The notes beneath the pieces are model-generated. The model was not told the DNA's origin, made no database searches, and saw nothing but the letters and a program-made list of their open reading frames with translations. Both the position numbers and the translations under genes were made by a program. A DNA stretch of 32,170 bases from an uncultured Methanobrevibacter sp. (GTDB lineage: Archaea > Methanobacteriota > Methanobacteria > Methanobacteriales > Methanobacteriaceae): positions 1-32,170 of the forward strand of contig NZ_CALDKF010000015.1 of assembly GCF_937898925.1 (NCBI RefSeq), in the 5' to 3' direction. Below are positions 1 through 8,669 of the stretch, one piece after another. The first letter of the stretch is position 1, and each line of letters starts with the position of its first letter.

Positions 1-23
1 TCCTTAAGGCTGTCCTGAAGCTG

Positions 24-524
24 CTAGTTAACATTATGCAATTCCTTGTCCTTTTCTAAAACAAGTTCATCATGTCTTTTCCTCTCTTCAAGGAGATTTT
101 CCTCAGCCTTTTGCATCGCTAAATCTGACTTAGCCCTTTCAAGCCTAATCTCTTCATTAGCCTGTTTGATAAGCTGATCTTTTTCATCAATAATTTCATA
201 GCATTTTGCAATGGCAGATTTGTTTTCTTCAACCAGGTCCATGATTTCCTTATTCTTATCTGAAATCTCCTGATTCCTTTGTTCCATAATTTCATTTATG
301 GAAGAATCCGCTTCACTGCGTGATTGCTTCAAGTCTGAAATGGTATTTTTATTATCGTCAATTTTTGCTTTAAGATCATCGATCTCATTTAGGTAAGATT
401 CATATTCACTTATCCTAAGAATCATTACTTTCTCCCCACCTTCAAAATTATCTTTTTTTGATAGGTCGATACGATAAGTGAAACTGTTTCCTCTCTTATA
501 TTGTTTGACTTCCTTTTCTAACAT
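24..524 (-). CDS. Coiled-coil protein, possibly truncated by an in-frame stop
   Basis: The frame encodes 166 residues. The first 35 or so are a basic, non-coil segment (KQYKRGNSFTYRIDLSKK). The rest is heptad-rich and Glu/Lys/Asp/Asn-rich, as in a long coiled coil. An AAGGTAT ribosome binding site lies just before the ATG. The stop is a TAG at 24-26. Beyond it the same frame stays open to the window edge and still reads like coil (QLQDSLK), so the natural protein may be longer and this copy interrupted. I do not recognise the family; the function is unknown. A second coiled-coil gene lies at 19011, but its N-terminus differs (Asn/Lys/Ser-rich), so close kinship is not evident. The next gene upstream is about 950 bases away, which suggests its own promoter. 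Confidence 0.7.
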   Translation of the reverse strand: MLEKEVKQYKRGNSFTYRIDLSKKDNFEGGEKVMILRISEYESYLNEIDDLKAKIDDNKNTISDLKQSRSEADSSINEIMEQRNQEISDKNKEIMDLVEENKSAIAKCYEIIDEKDQLIKQANEEIRLERAKSDLAMQKAEENLLEERKRHDELVLEKDKELHNVN

Positions 525-1478
525 AAAAATACCTTCGTATTGAAAAAATTGATATTATCAAAGAAATTTTTTTAAATTGATAATATAATCATAAAATAAA
601 AAATTATCAACATTATTATATATGTTAACTCATTGCATATAAACTTAATTTAAAAAACTATAAAAAAAATTAATTTGTAACTCAAAAAATTGAAAAAAAT
701 TATAAAAAAATGACGATGAGTGATAATGATATTACATCTATAATTTAGCTATGATAATTTGAGTTATCACTTTTTTGAGATAATATGAAAATTTGAAAAA
801 ATCTGAAAAAAATAGCTGGTACCATTTCAAGTGTAAAATTTGAGTTACAAAATTTGAAATGAAATTTTCAAAAAATCTGCAGAATCCCAAATGATATTAA
901 CATGAAGATTATTGAAAAAATTGAAGATCCTAGCCATGATTTAAAAATTTAGAAAAAGTAGGAAAAATATGGAATACATATACATAAATGTACAAAAATA
1001 TAGCATGTAATAACATTGAGTTAACGTTGTATCTACAAAAAGTTACAAAAGGCATTGAAAAAATTGATATAAAAAATAGTTTAAATAAATATTTTAAAAA
1101 AATAAAGATTAATTATAGTTATTTAAAAAAATAGCTAAAAAAACTCAAGTTTCAAAATAAAATAATAAATTTAAATAGATTTTCAAATTTGAAAATTGAA
1201 AAGGAAAAAATCCTCCCGAAATATGAAGTAATACTTTTTTATAAGAAAAATCTCTTCAAAAATTCGAAAATTTTGTATATTGTAAAAAAAATGAAGAAAA
1301 AATCGTATACATTATACTAAAATAAATTTTAAAAAAATTTCATGGAAATAAAAAATATGAAAAAATATATCATGCTTGAAAAAGTATTAAAATAAAAATT
1401 AAGATCTAATTTTAAAAAGTTAAATCAGCGAAAAAATTAGAAAAAAATAAGAAGAAAGAGATAAGAAAAAAATAAAAC
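525..1478. other. Gene-free AT-rich stretch with an inverted repeat
   Basis: This stretch between the 5' end of the coiled-coil gene and the 3' end of cfbB holds no convincing reading frame or RNA gene. Its composition is extremely AT-rich with many A-tracts. One clear structure is a 13-base inverted repeat: TTTGTAACTCAAA at 674-686 and TTTGAGTTACAAA at 839-851. A related AATTTGAGTTA lies near 758 in front of TCACTTTTTT. These may be operators or an upstream control region for the coiled-coil gene, but nothing fixes a function. Confidence 0.5.
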
Positions 1479-2963
1479 TTAGTCCAACTCGGCTATATTT
1501 TTAGTGAAATTATATGCAAAGTTAGGACATGAACAAGCATGAATGTGAATGTAATTAGCTAAAGTGTTTCCAATGCTGATTCCATCCATATTATTCAATA
1601 CACCTCTGCCTCTAAGGACATCAAATACAAGATCATCTGTACTGTCAATGTTGAGTTTAGTGTAATGGAATTCATGTGCACGGAAAATGTCACCTTCCTC
1701 AGATATGAGATTATCCCTATTGGATCTTGCTACAACATAATTCAATCCTTGAACTCTAGGAGTCATTTCTGCACTGTATGGGATTGCATTGACCATTCCT
1801 AAGCCGTCAATAGATTCTGATAAATAGATCAATCCACCGCATTCACCATATATTGGCCTATCTTCCTTGTGGAATTTATTGATGGATTTTAGCATGGATT
1901 CATTCTCAGACAATTCCTTCTTAAAGACTTCAGGGTATCCTCCGCCAATATAAATGGCATCAACATCTGGAATTTCCTCATCCTTATATGGACTGAATGG
2001 AACAATTTTAGCCCCATTATCCTCTAAGGATTCCAATGTTTCCTTATAATAGAATGTGAATATCTCATCTATAGCGACACCAATCTTAAGAGGAACTTTA
2101 TTGCCTGTCTTCCATAGCTCTCCAGGTTTGGAGCCATTAGTGACTTCAAGATTTATTGCCTCATTATGCTCCCTATTGAATTCATCCTCATGAATGGATA
2201 AATCAACACGATGGCCATAATTATAATCATCTTCCATTGATTCAATAGCTTTATCCTTATTGTCTTTTACAGCAGATTTGCTGGATGTTTTCATTATATC
2301 CTTTAGAGCATCCAAGTCTATATATTCCTCAGCAATATTTCCCCAAAGTTCAATATTCCTATTGATCTTTTCCTTTTCAAGAGCTGGGACCAAACCAAGA
2401 TGCCTTTCTTCCACTGAAATCTCTTCATTTCTTGGAATTCCGCCTATGACTGGAACATTAGCTAATTTTTCAACAGATTCCTTAGCTTTTTTGAAATGTC
2501 TTTGACCTTTGACCTTATTCAAGATAACTCCTTCTATACGTACATCAGGGTCAAGAGACTTAAAGCCCAATACAACTGCTGCAGCACTTTTCACCAAGCT
2601 TCTTGAATCCATAAGAAGAACTACAGGTGCATCTAAAGCCTTTGCAATTGAGGCAGTGTTACCTATATCACTAATAGGGCTTATACCTTCATATAGGCCT
2701 CTTACACCTTCAATAATCCCCATATTTGACTTGGATATCTTAAGTGCCCTTTCAAATGAATTGATTATTTGAAATTCATCCATGAAAAATGAATCCAAGT
2801 TCCTTGATACATTGCCTGTAGCAATAGTATGGTAAGAAGGATCAATAAAATCAGGGCCAACCTTAAAGGGTTGAACATTTTCATCTTGAAGTGCTTTCAT
2901 GATTCCTGTAGAAATAGTGGTTTTTCCAACAGCACTTCCAGTTCCAGCTAGTACGACTTTCAT
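1479..2963 (-). CDS. cfbB: Ni-sirohydrochlorin / cobyrinate a,c-diamide synthase (CfbB/CbiA family)
   Basis: This is an ATP- and glutamine-dependent enzyme that amidates the a and c acetate side chains of a tetrapyrrole. In methanogens the family serves coenzyme F430 synthesis (CfbB) and cobamide synthesis (CbiA), and sequence reading alone does not separate the two cleanly. The N-terminal synthetase domain has the P-loop GTGSAVGKTT at residues 7-16. The C-terminal type 1 glutamine amidotransferase domain has GGGYPE at 340-345, the nucleophile in GECGGL (Cys375) and a HEFHY motif from His430. A hydrophilic, Asp/Glu/Lys-rich linker of about 60 residues (roughly 225-285) separates the domains and makes the protein longer, at 494 residues, than the roughly 450 I expect. 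No ribosome binding site precedes the ATG, and a TATA box sits about 25 bases upstream, so the mRNA is probably leaderless. Confidence 0.88.
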   Translation of the reverse strand: MKVVLAGTGSAVGKTTISTGIMKALQDENVQPFKVGPDFIDPSYHTIATGNVSRNLDSFFMDEFQIINSFERALKISKSNMGIIEGVRGLYEGISPISDIGNTASIAKALDAPVVLLMDSRSLVKSAAAVVLGFKSLDPDVRIEGVILNKVKGQRHFKKAKESVEKLANVPVIGGIPRNEEISVEERHLGLVPALEKEKINRNIELWGNIAEEYIDLDALKDIMKTSSKSAVKDNKDKAIESMEDDYNYGHRVDLSIHEDEFNREHNEAINLEVTNGSKPGELWKTGNKVPLKIGVAIDEIFTFYYKETLESLEDNGAKIVPFSPYKDEEIPDVDAIYIGGGYPEVFKKELSENESMLKSINKFHKEDRPIYGECGGLIYLSESIDGLGMVNAIPYSAEMTPRVQGLNYVVARSNRDNLISEEGDIFRAHEFHYTKLNIDSTDDLVFDVLRGRGVLNNMDGISIGNTLANYIHIHACSCPNFAYNFTKNIAELD

Positions 2964-2983
2964 AATATTAAATTAGCATATAT

Positions 2984-2991
2984 TTTATATA
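2984..2991 (-). promoter_or_regulatory. TATA box for cfbB, implying a leaderless transcript
   Basis: On the minus strand this reads TATATAAA. Its centre is about 25 bases before the A of the cfbB start codon, the usual archaeal distance from TATA box to transcription start. Transcription would then begin at or next to the ATG, which fits the absence of a ribosome binding site. From here to about 3320 I see only AT-rich sequence without genes. Confidence 0.45.
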
Positions 2992-3320
2992 TAATTTTCT
3001 TATCCTTAGAATGAATTATTTTAAATTTTAATTGATTTTTGATAAAAATAATAAAAATAAGGGATTTTTTTAAAAAAAGTAATAATTTTTGTTTAAAAAA
3101 AGACTAAAAAGCTTTAAAAAAAATATTGTAAATTGCAAATAGATATGGTTTATAAATAAAAACTAAAAATGCTTAAAATCTAAAATAGTTTACTATACAT
3201 TAGATATAGTAAATAATACTTATCAAATGCTCTTATTTAAACAATATAAGCATTAAAAATTAATATTAAAATGTAACGGGTTTAAAATAGGTTTTGTTTT
3301 GAAAAATAGAATCTTAAAAT

Positions 3321-3456
3321 TTGTTACTGGGAGGTGATGATATTATAGGCAAAATTGATGTACAAGTACTTATTGGTACTTTAAGTCTTATTGTACAAAA
3401 TTGAACTTGTACATCCTCAAAAATAAGGGAGATTAATTTCTCTCTTATTTCTTGAG
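3321..3456 (+). other. Structured element: micro-ORF with perfect SD, ATT at the start position, two abutting hairpins
   Basis: A perfect ribosome binding site, GGAGGTGAT, lies at 3330-3338. The layout GGTGAT-GAT-ATT matches GGTGAT-GAT-ATG of the gene at 6850, but ATT (3342-3344) stands where ATG is expected. The frame from there encodes about 20 residues, IGKIDVQVLIGTLSLIVQN after the start, and stops with TGA at 3402-3404; it is also open from a TTG at 3321. An 11-base inverted repeat, GATGTACAAGT at 3357-3367 and ACTTGTACATC at 3405-3415, closes directly after the stop. A second hairpin (3416-3456, about 17 pairs with one G-U and one bulge) abuts it and looks terminator-like. It could be a non-AUG peptide gene, a decayed gene, or a structured RNA. 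I do not recognise the family. Confidence 0.45.
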
Positions 3457-3476
3457 TTTAAATTTATTCCCTATAA

Positions 3477-3484
3477 TATATAAA
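3477..3484 (+). promoter_or_regulatory. TATA box for the 47-residue membrane protein gene
   Basis: TATATAAA here predicts transcription from about 3505, giving a leader of roughly 20 bases before the ATG at 3526. This supports the small gene as a separate transcription unit from the structured element before it. Confidence 0.4.
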
Positions 3485-3525
3485 CCTTACCTAATCAAAA
3501 AAATAGATTTCTTAAAGGTGATAGA

Positions 3526-3669
3526 ATGATAATCAAAGAGCTAATTAATATTGCATTATTGGTTTTAGTGGCAATGATGATATGCATAAACTACAAACTA
3601 AACAAGGGCGGAAATAAGGAAAGCAGAATATTGAGCATTGTTTCTTTAGTTTTAGTTCTAATAATATAA
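3526..3669 (+). CDS. Small two-helix membrane protein, 47 residues
   Basis: The ATG follows an AAAGGTGAT ribosome binding site at good spacing and a TATA box at 3477. Residues 6-21 (LINIALLVLVAMMICI) form one hydrophobic segment. A short polar, basic loop NYKLNKGGNKESR (22-34) follows, then a second hydrophobic segment from 35 to the C-terminus at 47. The charge pattern predicts a hairpin in the membrane with the loop inside. The protein is too short to assign to a family. It lies between the structured element at 3321 and the radical SAM gene, on the same strand. It could be a small regulatory or toxin-like membrane peptide, but nothing in the sequence proves that. Confidence 0.55.
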   Translation: MIIKELINIALLVLVAMMICINYKLNKGGNKESRILSIVSLVLVLII

Positions 3670-3811
3670 TATTATGCTTCCTCTAAAATATCTGAAATTG
3701 GCAATAATATAATTTACTATAATATATTGTTAATATTTATAAATGACAATGAAGATAATATTATTTAAAAAATAAGTTAAATTAAATGATATTATTAAAA
3801 AGAGGTAAATC

Positions 3812-4927
3812 ATGTCTACATTAGAGAAAATGCAGGTTTTGGCAGATAGCGCACAATATGATCTGTGCGATTATGTCAGCCATAGCAAGAGCTCTCAGGT
3901 GAATCTTCCTGGGATTTATCATGCTACAGGACATAATGGATGCAAGATACCTCTCTTTAAGACATTGATGACAAACAAGTGCAAAAACGACTGCAAATAC
4001 TGCATCAACCAAAGCAAACGCAATTTCACTCGTCTTGAATTAAGTCCTGAAGAACTTTCAAGAGCATTCCTTCACTACTACAACAACGGTTATGTAAATG
4101 GTCTCTTTTTAAGTTCAGGAATTGGAGATACAATAGACAACACTATGGAAAAGACCATAGAAACTGCAAGAATCCTTAGAAAGGATTATGGCTATGATGA
4201 CTATATACATCTTAAAATCATTCCAGGAGCATCAAAGGATTCAATCAAAAGGGCCATGAGCTTGGCAAACAGGGTGAGCCTGAACATTGAAGCCGCTACA
4301 AAAGATGGCCTTAATGAAATCACAAGCACAAAGGATTACAACAAGGACATCTTAAAAAGGCTTGATTGGATGAATGAAATATCAAGAAAGAATCCGAGTT
4401 TTGCAAAATCCGGCCATACAACACAATTGATTGTTGGTGCAAACGATGAAACAGACCTTGAAATCCTCAAAAGAATGGAAAGCCTGTATAAAAAAGTGGA
4501 CTTGAGACGTAGTTATTTCAGTGCATTTTCACCAGTAGAAGGTACTGAATTTGAGAACAAGGAGTCCTGCAATACAGATAGAACTGCAAAATTGTATCAT
4601 GCAGATGCATTGATCAGCGATTATAAGTTTGATGTGAAGGAACTGGTATTTGACGAAAACGACAAGCTTTCATTGAAGGAAGATCCAAAGATTTTAGCTG
4701 CAAGGGAAATGGACATTTTTCCTGTAGAAATAAATTATGCATCATACAAGCATTTGATTAGGGTTCCTGGAATTGGTCCAAAATCTGCAAGGAAAATTAT
4801 GGCCATACGCAGAAACAAACCATTTAAAAAATTGGAAGAGCTTCAAAGGATAGGTGTTGTTGTAAAAAGGGCAGAGCCTTATATAAAATTGGATGGAAAC
4901 TATCAGACAGCACTGGATAATTATTAG
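3812..4927 (+). CDS. Radical SAM protein with C-terminal helix-hairpin-helix (putative DNA modification/repair)
   Basis: The [4Fe-4S]-binding cysteines form CxxxCxxC at residues 57, 61 and 64 (CKNDCKYC), typical of radical S-adenosylmethionine enzymes. The C-terminal part holds a helix-hairpin-helix motif, LIRVPGIGPKSARKIMAIRR, about residues 309-328, which commonly contacts DNA or RNA non-specifically. This architecture matches the family often named putative DNA modification/repair radical SAM protein, whose genes in bacteria often sit beside a uracil-DNA-glycosylase-like partner. No such partner is adjacent here. An AGAGGT ribosome binding site supports the ATG. The reaction is unknown. 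It appears to be a single-gene unit, with leuA 106 bases downstream behind its own AT-rich promoter region. Confidence 0.85.
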   Translation: MSTLEKMQVLADSAQYDLCDYVSHSKSSQVNLPGIYHATGHNGCKIPLFKTLMTNKCKNDCKYCINQSKRNFTRLELSPEELSRAFLHYYNNGYVNGLFLSSGIGDTIDNTMEKTIETARILRKDYGYDDYIHLKIIPGASKDSIKRAMSLANRVSLNIEAATKDGLNEITSTKDYNKDILKRLDWMNEISRKNPSFAKSGHTTQLIVGANDETDLEILKRMESLYKKVDLRRSYFSAFSPVEGTEFENKESCNTDRTAKLYHADALISDYKFDVKELVFDENDKLSLKEDPKILAAREMDIFPVEINYASYKHLIRVPGIGPKSARKIMAIRRNKPFKKLEELQRIGVVVKRAEPYIKLDGNYQTALDNY

Positions 4928-5033
4928 ATTACTAAAAATAATAAATACTAAAAAATAAAAAATTAAGAATATAAATTATATTATAATATTATTATAGTTA
5001 TTATACTTATTAAATCAAAAAGGATAGGGAAAA

Positions 5034-6569
5034 ATGAATGCAATAAACATTGATGACGTAAAGGAAGAATTAAAAATCCCTGATAAGATCAGAATTTTTG
5101 ATACAACCTTAAGAGATGGAGAACAGGCTCCAGGCATCGCCTTAACAGTGGATGAGAAAATAAAGATAGCTCAAAAGCTGGATGAACTTGGAGTGGACAC
5201 TATAGAAATGGGTTTTCCAACTGTATCAGAAGGTGAAAGGAAGGCTGCAAAAAGAATGGTTGAATTAGGATTCAAATCCAATTTGTGCGGTCTTGCAAGA
5301 GTATTGAAAAAGGATATCGATGCAGTAATCGACTCTGACTTATCATATGCACATTTGTTTATCGGAACTTCCCCACTTCATAGAGACTATAAGCTGAAAA
5401 AATCCAAGGAAGAGATATTGAATCAAGCGATTGAAGCGGTTGAATATGCTAAAGACCACGGCCTTACTGTGGAATTTTCAGCTGAAGATGCTACAAGAAC
5501 AGAGCTTAATTATCTAATAGAATTCTATAAAGGCGTTGAAGGTGCTGGAGCAGATATAATAAATGTTCCAGACACTGTTGGAATCTTAGTCCCATCCACT
5601 ACAAGAGATTTGATAAGAATACTCAGAAAGAAAATTAACGTTCCCATAAGTCTTCATTTCCACAATGACTTTGGACTTGCCGTATCAAATTCAATCATCG
5701 GTATTGAAGAAGGGGCAAATCAGGCTCATTGTACAATAAACGGTATTGGTGAAAGAGCTGGAAACACCTCTTTAGAGGAGCTTGTAGTTAGCTTAAAGAT
5801 AGCTTACGGCGCAAATATCGGTGTGGATACAACCAAACTCTATGACACTTCCAATTTCATAGGATCCATAACAGGTATTAAGATGCCTCCTACAAAACCT
5901 ATCGTTGGAGAGAATGCATTCGCTCATGAATCAGGCATCCATGTGGATGGAATATTGAAAAACAGTTCCACTTATGAGCCTATTCCACCTGAACTTGTAG
6001 GCCACAAAAGAAGAATTGCACTTGGAAAGCATACCGGCCATGCTGGAATCAAGTCTAAATTGGAAGAGTTCAATATAGAAGTGAGTCCTAAGCAATTCGA
6101 AAACATTTACAATCAAGTGAAAACACTTGGTGATAAGGGAAAATGCATTACTGATGAGGATTTGAAATCCATTGCAATTACTGAATTGAGTACAAGTGGC
6201 AAAGAGTACATTAAGCTACTTGGAATGAGTGTAATGACTGGAGAATCAGTATCTGCAACAGCAACAGTAAGGCTTTCAATTGAAGGAAAAGTCATCGAAA
6301 CCTCTCAAATTGGAGTGGGTCCAGTTGACGCAGCTATCGGTGCAATCAAGTCACTCGTAAAGGAAACCGTTGACATTAACCTTGAAGAGTACAGACTTGA
6401 AGCGGTAAGCGGTGGTACTGATGCATTGGCAGAAACCTTTGTAATGATTTCAGACAAAGAGGGCCATAGGGCAACAGGAAGAGCTACTAGAGAGGACGTT
6501 ATCATCTCAAGTGTAGTAGCGATCATCAACTCAATCAACAGATTATTGGCTATTGAGAAAAATAGCTAA
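5034..6569 (+). CDS. leuA: 2-isopropylmalate synthase
   Basis: The enzyme condenses acetyl-CoA with 2-oxoisovalerate, the first committed step of leucine synthesis. The N-terminal catalytic TIM barrel opens with FDTTLRDGEQAPG (about residues 22-34), carrying the metal-binding Asp and catalytic Arg. The second metal site is in SLHFHNDFG and the flexible part in NGIGERAGN. The C-terminal third (about 395-505) is the LeuA dimer regulatory domain with GVGPVDAAIGAIK and GGTDALAE, where leucine binds in related enzymes. Methanogens have three related enzymes: LeuA, citramalate synthase (CimA) and AksA. The segments GLARVLKKDID and VEFSAEDATRTELNYLIE, and the regulatory domain that AksA lacks, favour LeuA; CimA is the main alternative. 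AGGATAGGG precedes the ATG. Leu pathway partners are not in this window. Confidence 0.85.
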   Translation: MNAINIDDVKEELKIPDKIRIFDTTLRDGEQAPGIALTVDEKIKIAQKLDELGVDTIEMGFPTVSEGERKAAKRMVELGFKSNLCGLARVLKKDIDAVIDSDLSYAHLFIGTSPLHRDYKLKKSKEEILNQAIEAVEYAKDHGLTVEFSAEDATRTELNYLIEFYKGVEGAGADIINVPDTVGILVPSTTRDLIRILRKKINVPISLHFHNDFGLAVSNSIIGIEEGANQAHCTINGIGERAGNTSLEELVVSLKIAYGANIGVDTTKLYDTSNFIGSITGIKMPPTKPIVGENAFAHESGIHVDGILKNSSTYEPIPPELVGHKRRIALGKHTGHAGIKSKLEEFNIEVSPKQFENIYNQVKTLGDKGKCITDEDLKSIAITELSTSGKEYIKLLGMSVMTGESVSATATVRLSIEGKVIETSQIGVGPVDAAIGAIKSLVKETVDINLEEYRLEAVSGGTDALAETFVMISDKEGHRATGRATREDVIISSVVAIINSINRLLAIEKNS

Positions 6570-6571
6570 AC

Positions 6572-6600
6572 TTTTTTTAATTTTAAAAATTTTCTTTTTT
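6572..6600 (+). terminator. T-tract terminator after leuA
   Basis: Directly after the leuA stop come several runs of T on the coding strand, separated by a short AATTTT/AAAAATT pairing. Oligo-T tracts alone can end archaeal transcription. From here to 6835 I see no gene. Confidence 0.4.
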
Positions 6601-6849
6601 ATTATTTTTGAATTTTTACTAATTTTTATATTTCTAATAAACTTTTTTTACAAAATTTATTTTTTAATTTTACTGATACATTATGCTCTATTTATTCAAT
6701 TTTTTTAAAAAATCTAAAATAAAATAATAAAATTTAAATATAATTCTGAATAAAAATTGAAATTACCCACTAAGATATATTAAACTTGGTTAAGGATTTC
6801 TAAAATAATGAATATTATTTAAATAATTCGTTTTGAAAATGGTGATGAT

Positions 6850-7686
6850 ATGAAAAAGAAAATATTTTACGGAGTAATGAGCATTTTACTATTTTTTGTA
6901 ATAATCTCTGCATTAGCAGTTCCAACTGCATTTGCTACCAATGCAACCGTTGTTGCAAATGCAAGTAGTGGAGACTGCAATAATGTGACATTTGAAACTG
7001 AAGGAGACAATTATGAGTCATATTGTGTACAGAAAGGTATGGATGTCCCTGAAATCGACACCGTTTATGCTGTTGAAGAGAATCTGACATCAACTGATGT
7101 GATTACAGATGAACAGGCACAAAAAATAAAGATTTTCAGCATAAACTATAGAGATACTGATTTGACTCACCATACAATAAATCCTAAAACAGGAAAGCCG
7201 GTGAAAGAGATTGATGACGTTACAAGCAGACAATTGATAATTTGGGACATACTTGGACAAGCGGACGCTGGATGGTACACCGCCAATTATGTAAACAAAA
7301 CCATAATCGACCACATAAATGAATTATATGATGGCGGATTGAGATATGATGACAAGGGATCCATTCCTTTAAACGATACACATCAATTGAATTATACATT
7401 CAAGTATTTCTCAAGCAGAGAAGGCAACCTTCAGGATTTCCTAGGATGGTTCTTTGTAGAGTCTGATATTCCTCCTCAAGAGAACAAAACAAACAACACT
7501 ACCAATGAGACTGAACCTCCAAAAAATGATACAAAACCTGTAGAAAACGATACTGAAATAGCAGACATTAAGACAAATCCTGCTAAAAAAGTTGTTATGA
7601 CCAATGCAGCTGGAAACCCTTTAGGATTATTGGCATTTGCAAGTTTAGGTTTAGGTGTAGTATCAATTAGAAGAAGAAAAAAATAG
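6850..7686 (+). CDS. Secreted surface protein with a Cys-Gln thioester domain and C-terminal anchor
   Basis: A signal peptide (residues 1-29, cleavage likely after AFA) leads to an extracellular domain of about 170 residues. It contains YCVQKGMD with Cys59 and SRQLIIWDIL with Gln128. These match the Cys and the TQxAIW-like Gln that form an internal thioester in the adhesins of Gram-positive bacteria. A linker rich in N-T/S sequons and charged residues (206-245) follows. The C-terminus is a cell-surface anchor: TNAAGNPLG, a hydrophobic stretch, then RRRKK. The layout resembles sortase substrates, though no LPXTG is present. The ribosome binding site is GGTGAT, six bases before the ATG. The likely role is covalent attachment to host, bacterial or surface targets. 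The thioester itself is inferred from motif positions, not shown. Confidence 0.72.
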   Translation: MKKKIFYGVMSILLFFVIISALAVPTAFATNATVVANASSGDCNNVTFETEGDNYESYCVQKGMDVPEIDTVYAVEENLTSTDVITDEQAQKIKIFSINYRDTDLTHHTINPKTGKPVKEIDDVTSRQLIIWDILGQADAGWYTANYVNKTIIDHINELYDGGLRYDDKGSIPLNDTHQLNYTFKYFSSREGNLQDFLGWFFVESDIPPQENKTNNTTNETEPPKNDTKPVENDTEIADIKTNPAKKVVMTNAAGNPLGLLAFASLGLGVVSIRRRKK

Positions 7687-7709
7687 AAGATAAAAAAATT
7701 GAAAATATA

Positions 7710-7729
7710 TGCATGAAAAAAATCATGCA
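7710..7729 (+). terminator. Hairpin terminator after the thioester surface protein gene
   Basis: TGCATGA (7710-7716) and TCATGCA (7723-7729) pair perfectly around a loop of six A, and an ATTTTT tract follows. The hairpin is near-symmetric and sits between convergent genes, so it could also end the minus-strand gene that stops at 7776. Confidence 0.45.
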
Positions 7730-7775
7730 AATTTTTAAAAAATAGAGAGGACTCTAAAAATTCATTAATTTTAAC

Positions 7776-8633
7776 TTATAGTGTAGCGATAGCTATGGTC
7801 AAAATATTCCTCAAACCTGGGGCTAATCCTAATACAAATACTGTTAATTTTAATAGATTTTTTATAGTTAAGTCATCGAAATATTGATCGATTATGTATA
7901 ATACTGCAACGATGACTATAATTTTCATAGGAAATAAAGTAAGATATGTATCGAATAGCTGATTTAGAGCATTTGGCAAAACATGCTGTTCGTAATAATT
8001 GAAGTATTCTACAGCAACATATGTTGTTGATGCATCGAACAAATGTGCAAGCACGATTGAAAAATTAATTTTATATTTTTTCATTTTTGCAATGAACTTG
8101 GAAAGATTGAACTTTTCGATTTCATTGAAAACATTGTTCTTAATATATAAAACTAAAAACACGAGTCCAAGAAATATCAATGATGCCAATGCCCATGTCA
8201 AGATGACATAAGTTATTGCTGTAGAATTCACATTTGAAAATGAAATCAAATTAGGCAATGATAAAATTATTCCTATGAAAAACAATGAATACCTATAATC
8301 GATTCCTTTTTTTCTAAATAGGTATATGCAAAATAAGAATGACAGGATTGTAGTCAATCCTACAAGAATATAAAGTCCAGGAGTTATTAGAAAAACAGTT
8401 TTTGGATAAACTCCATTATCAACTAAAGCACGAGTGGATGATCCAAGAAAAATGAATGGAATGATTGAATAGAAAATTGATAGCGGATCAATCTCCAATT
8501 TCTTGAACATTTTGATGATGGCCAATATGAAAGCCACTAAAATCAATGTATACACTACTGTATTGAATACTGTGTATCCAGAGAAAAAAGTTCTTTGTAT
8601 GATATCGGGAAGAAAAGTGTCTACAGTAGGCAT
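7776..8633 (-). CDS. DUF63 family integral membrane protein
   Basis: The 285-residue protein is hydrophobic throughout, with about seven to eight predicted transmembrane helices. Examples are residues 24-44, 53-66, 81-107, 116-131 and 138-160. The conserved segment ALVDNGVYPKT after the second helix, and the segment around LAHLFDASTTYVAVEYF later, match archaeal DUF63 proteins. No function is established for that family. A PHP-domain gene precedes it on the same strand, 36 bases upstream, so the two are probably cotranscribed. Confidence 0.75.
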   Translation of the reverse strand: MPTVDTFLPDIIQRTFFSGYTVFNTVVYTLILVAFILAIIKMFKKLEIDPLSIFYSIIPFIFLGSSTRALVDNGVYPKTVFLITPGLYILVGLTTILSFLFCIYLFRKKGIDYRYSLFFIGIILSLPNLISFSNVNSTAITYVILTWALASLIFLGLVFLVLYIKNNVFNEIEKFNLSKFIAKMKKYKINFSIVLAHLFDASTTYVAVEYFNYYEQHVLPNALNQLFDTYLTLFPMKIIVIVAVLYIIDQYFDDLTIKNLLKLTVFVLGLAPGLRNILTIAIATL

Positions 8634-8669
8634 ATTATCAAAAACATATCATTGAAAAATTATAATTTA

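Noticed and set aside
525..1478. Possible CRISPR leader or origin in the long AT-rich spacer
   Set aside because: No regularly spaced direct repeats, no ORB-like GC-rich inverted boxes and no adjacent cas or cdc6 gene were seen.
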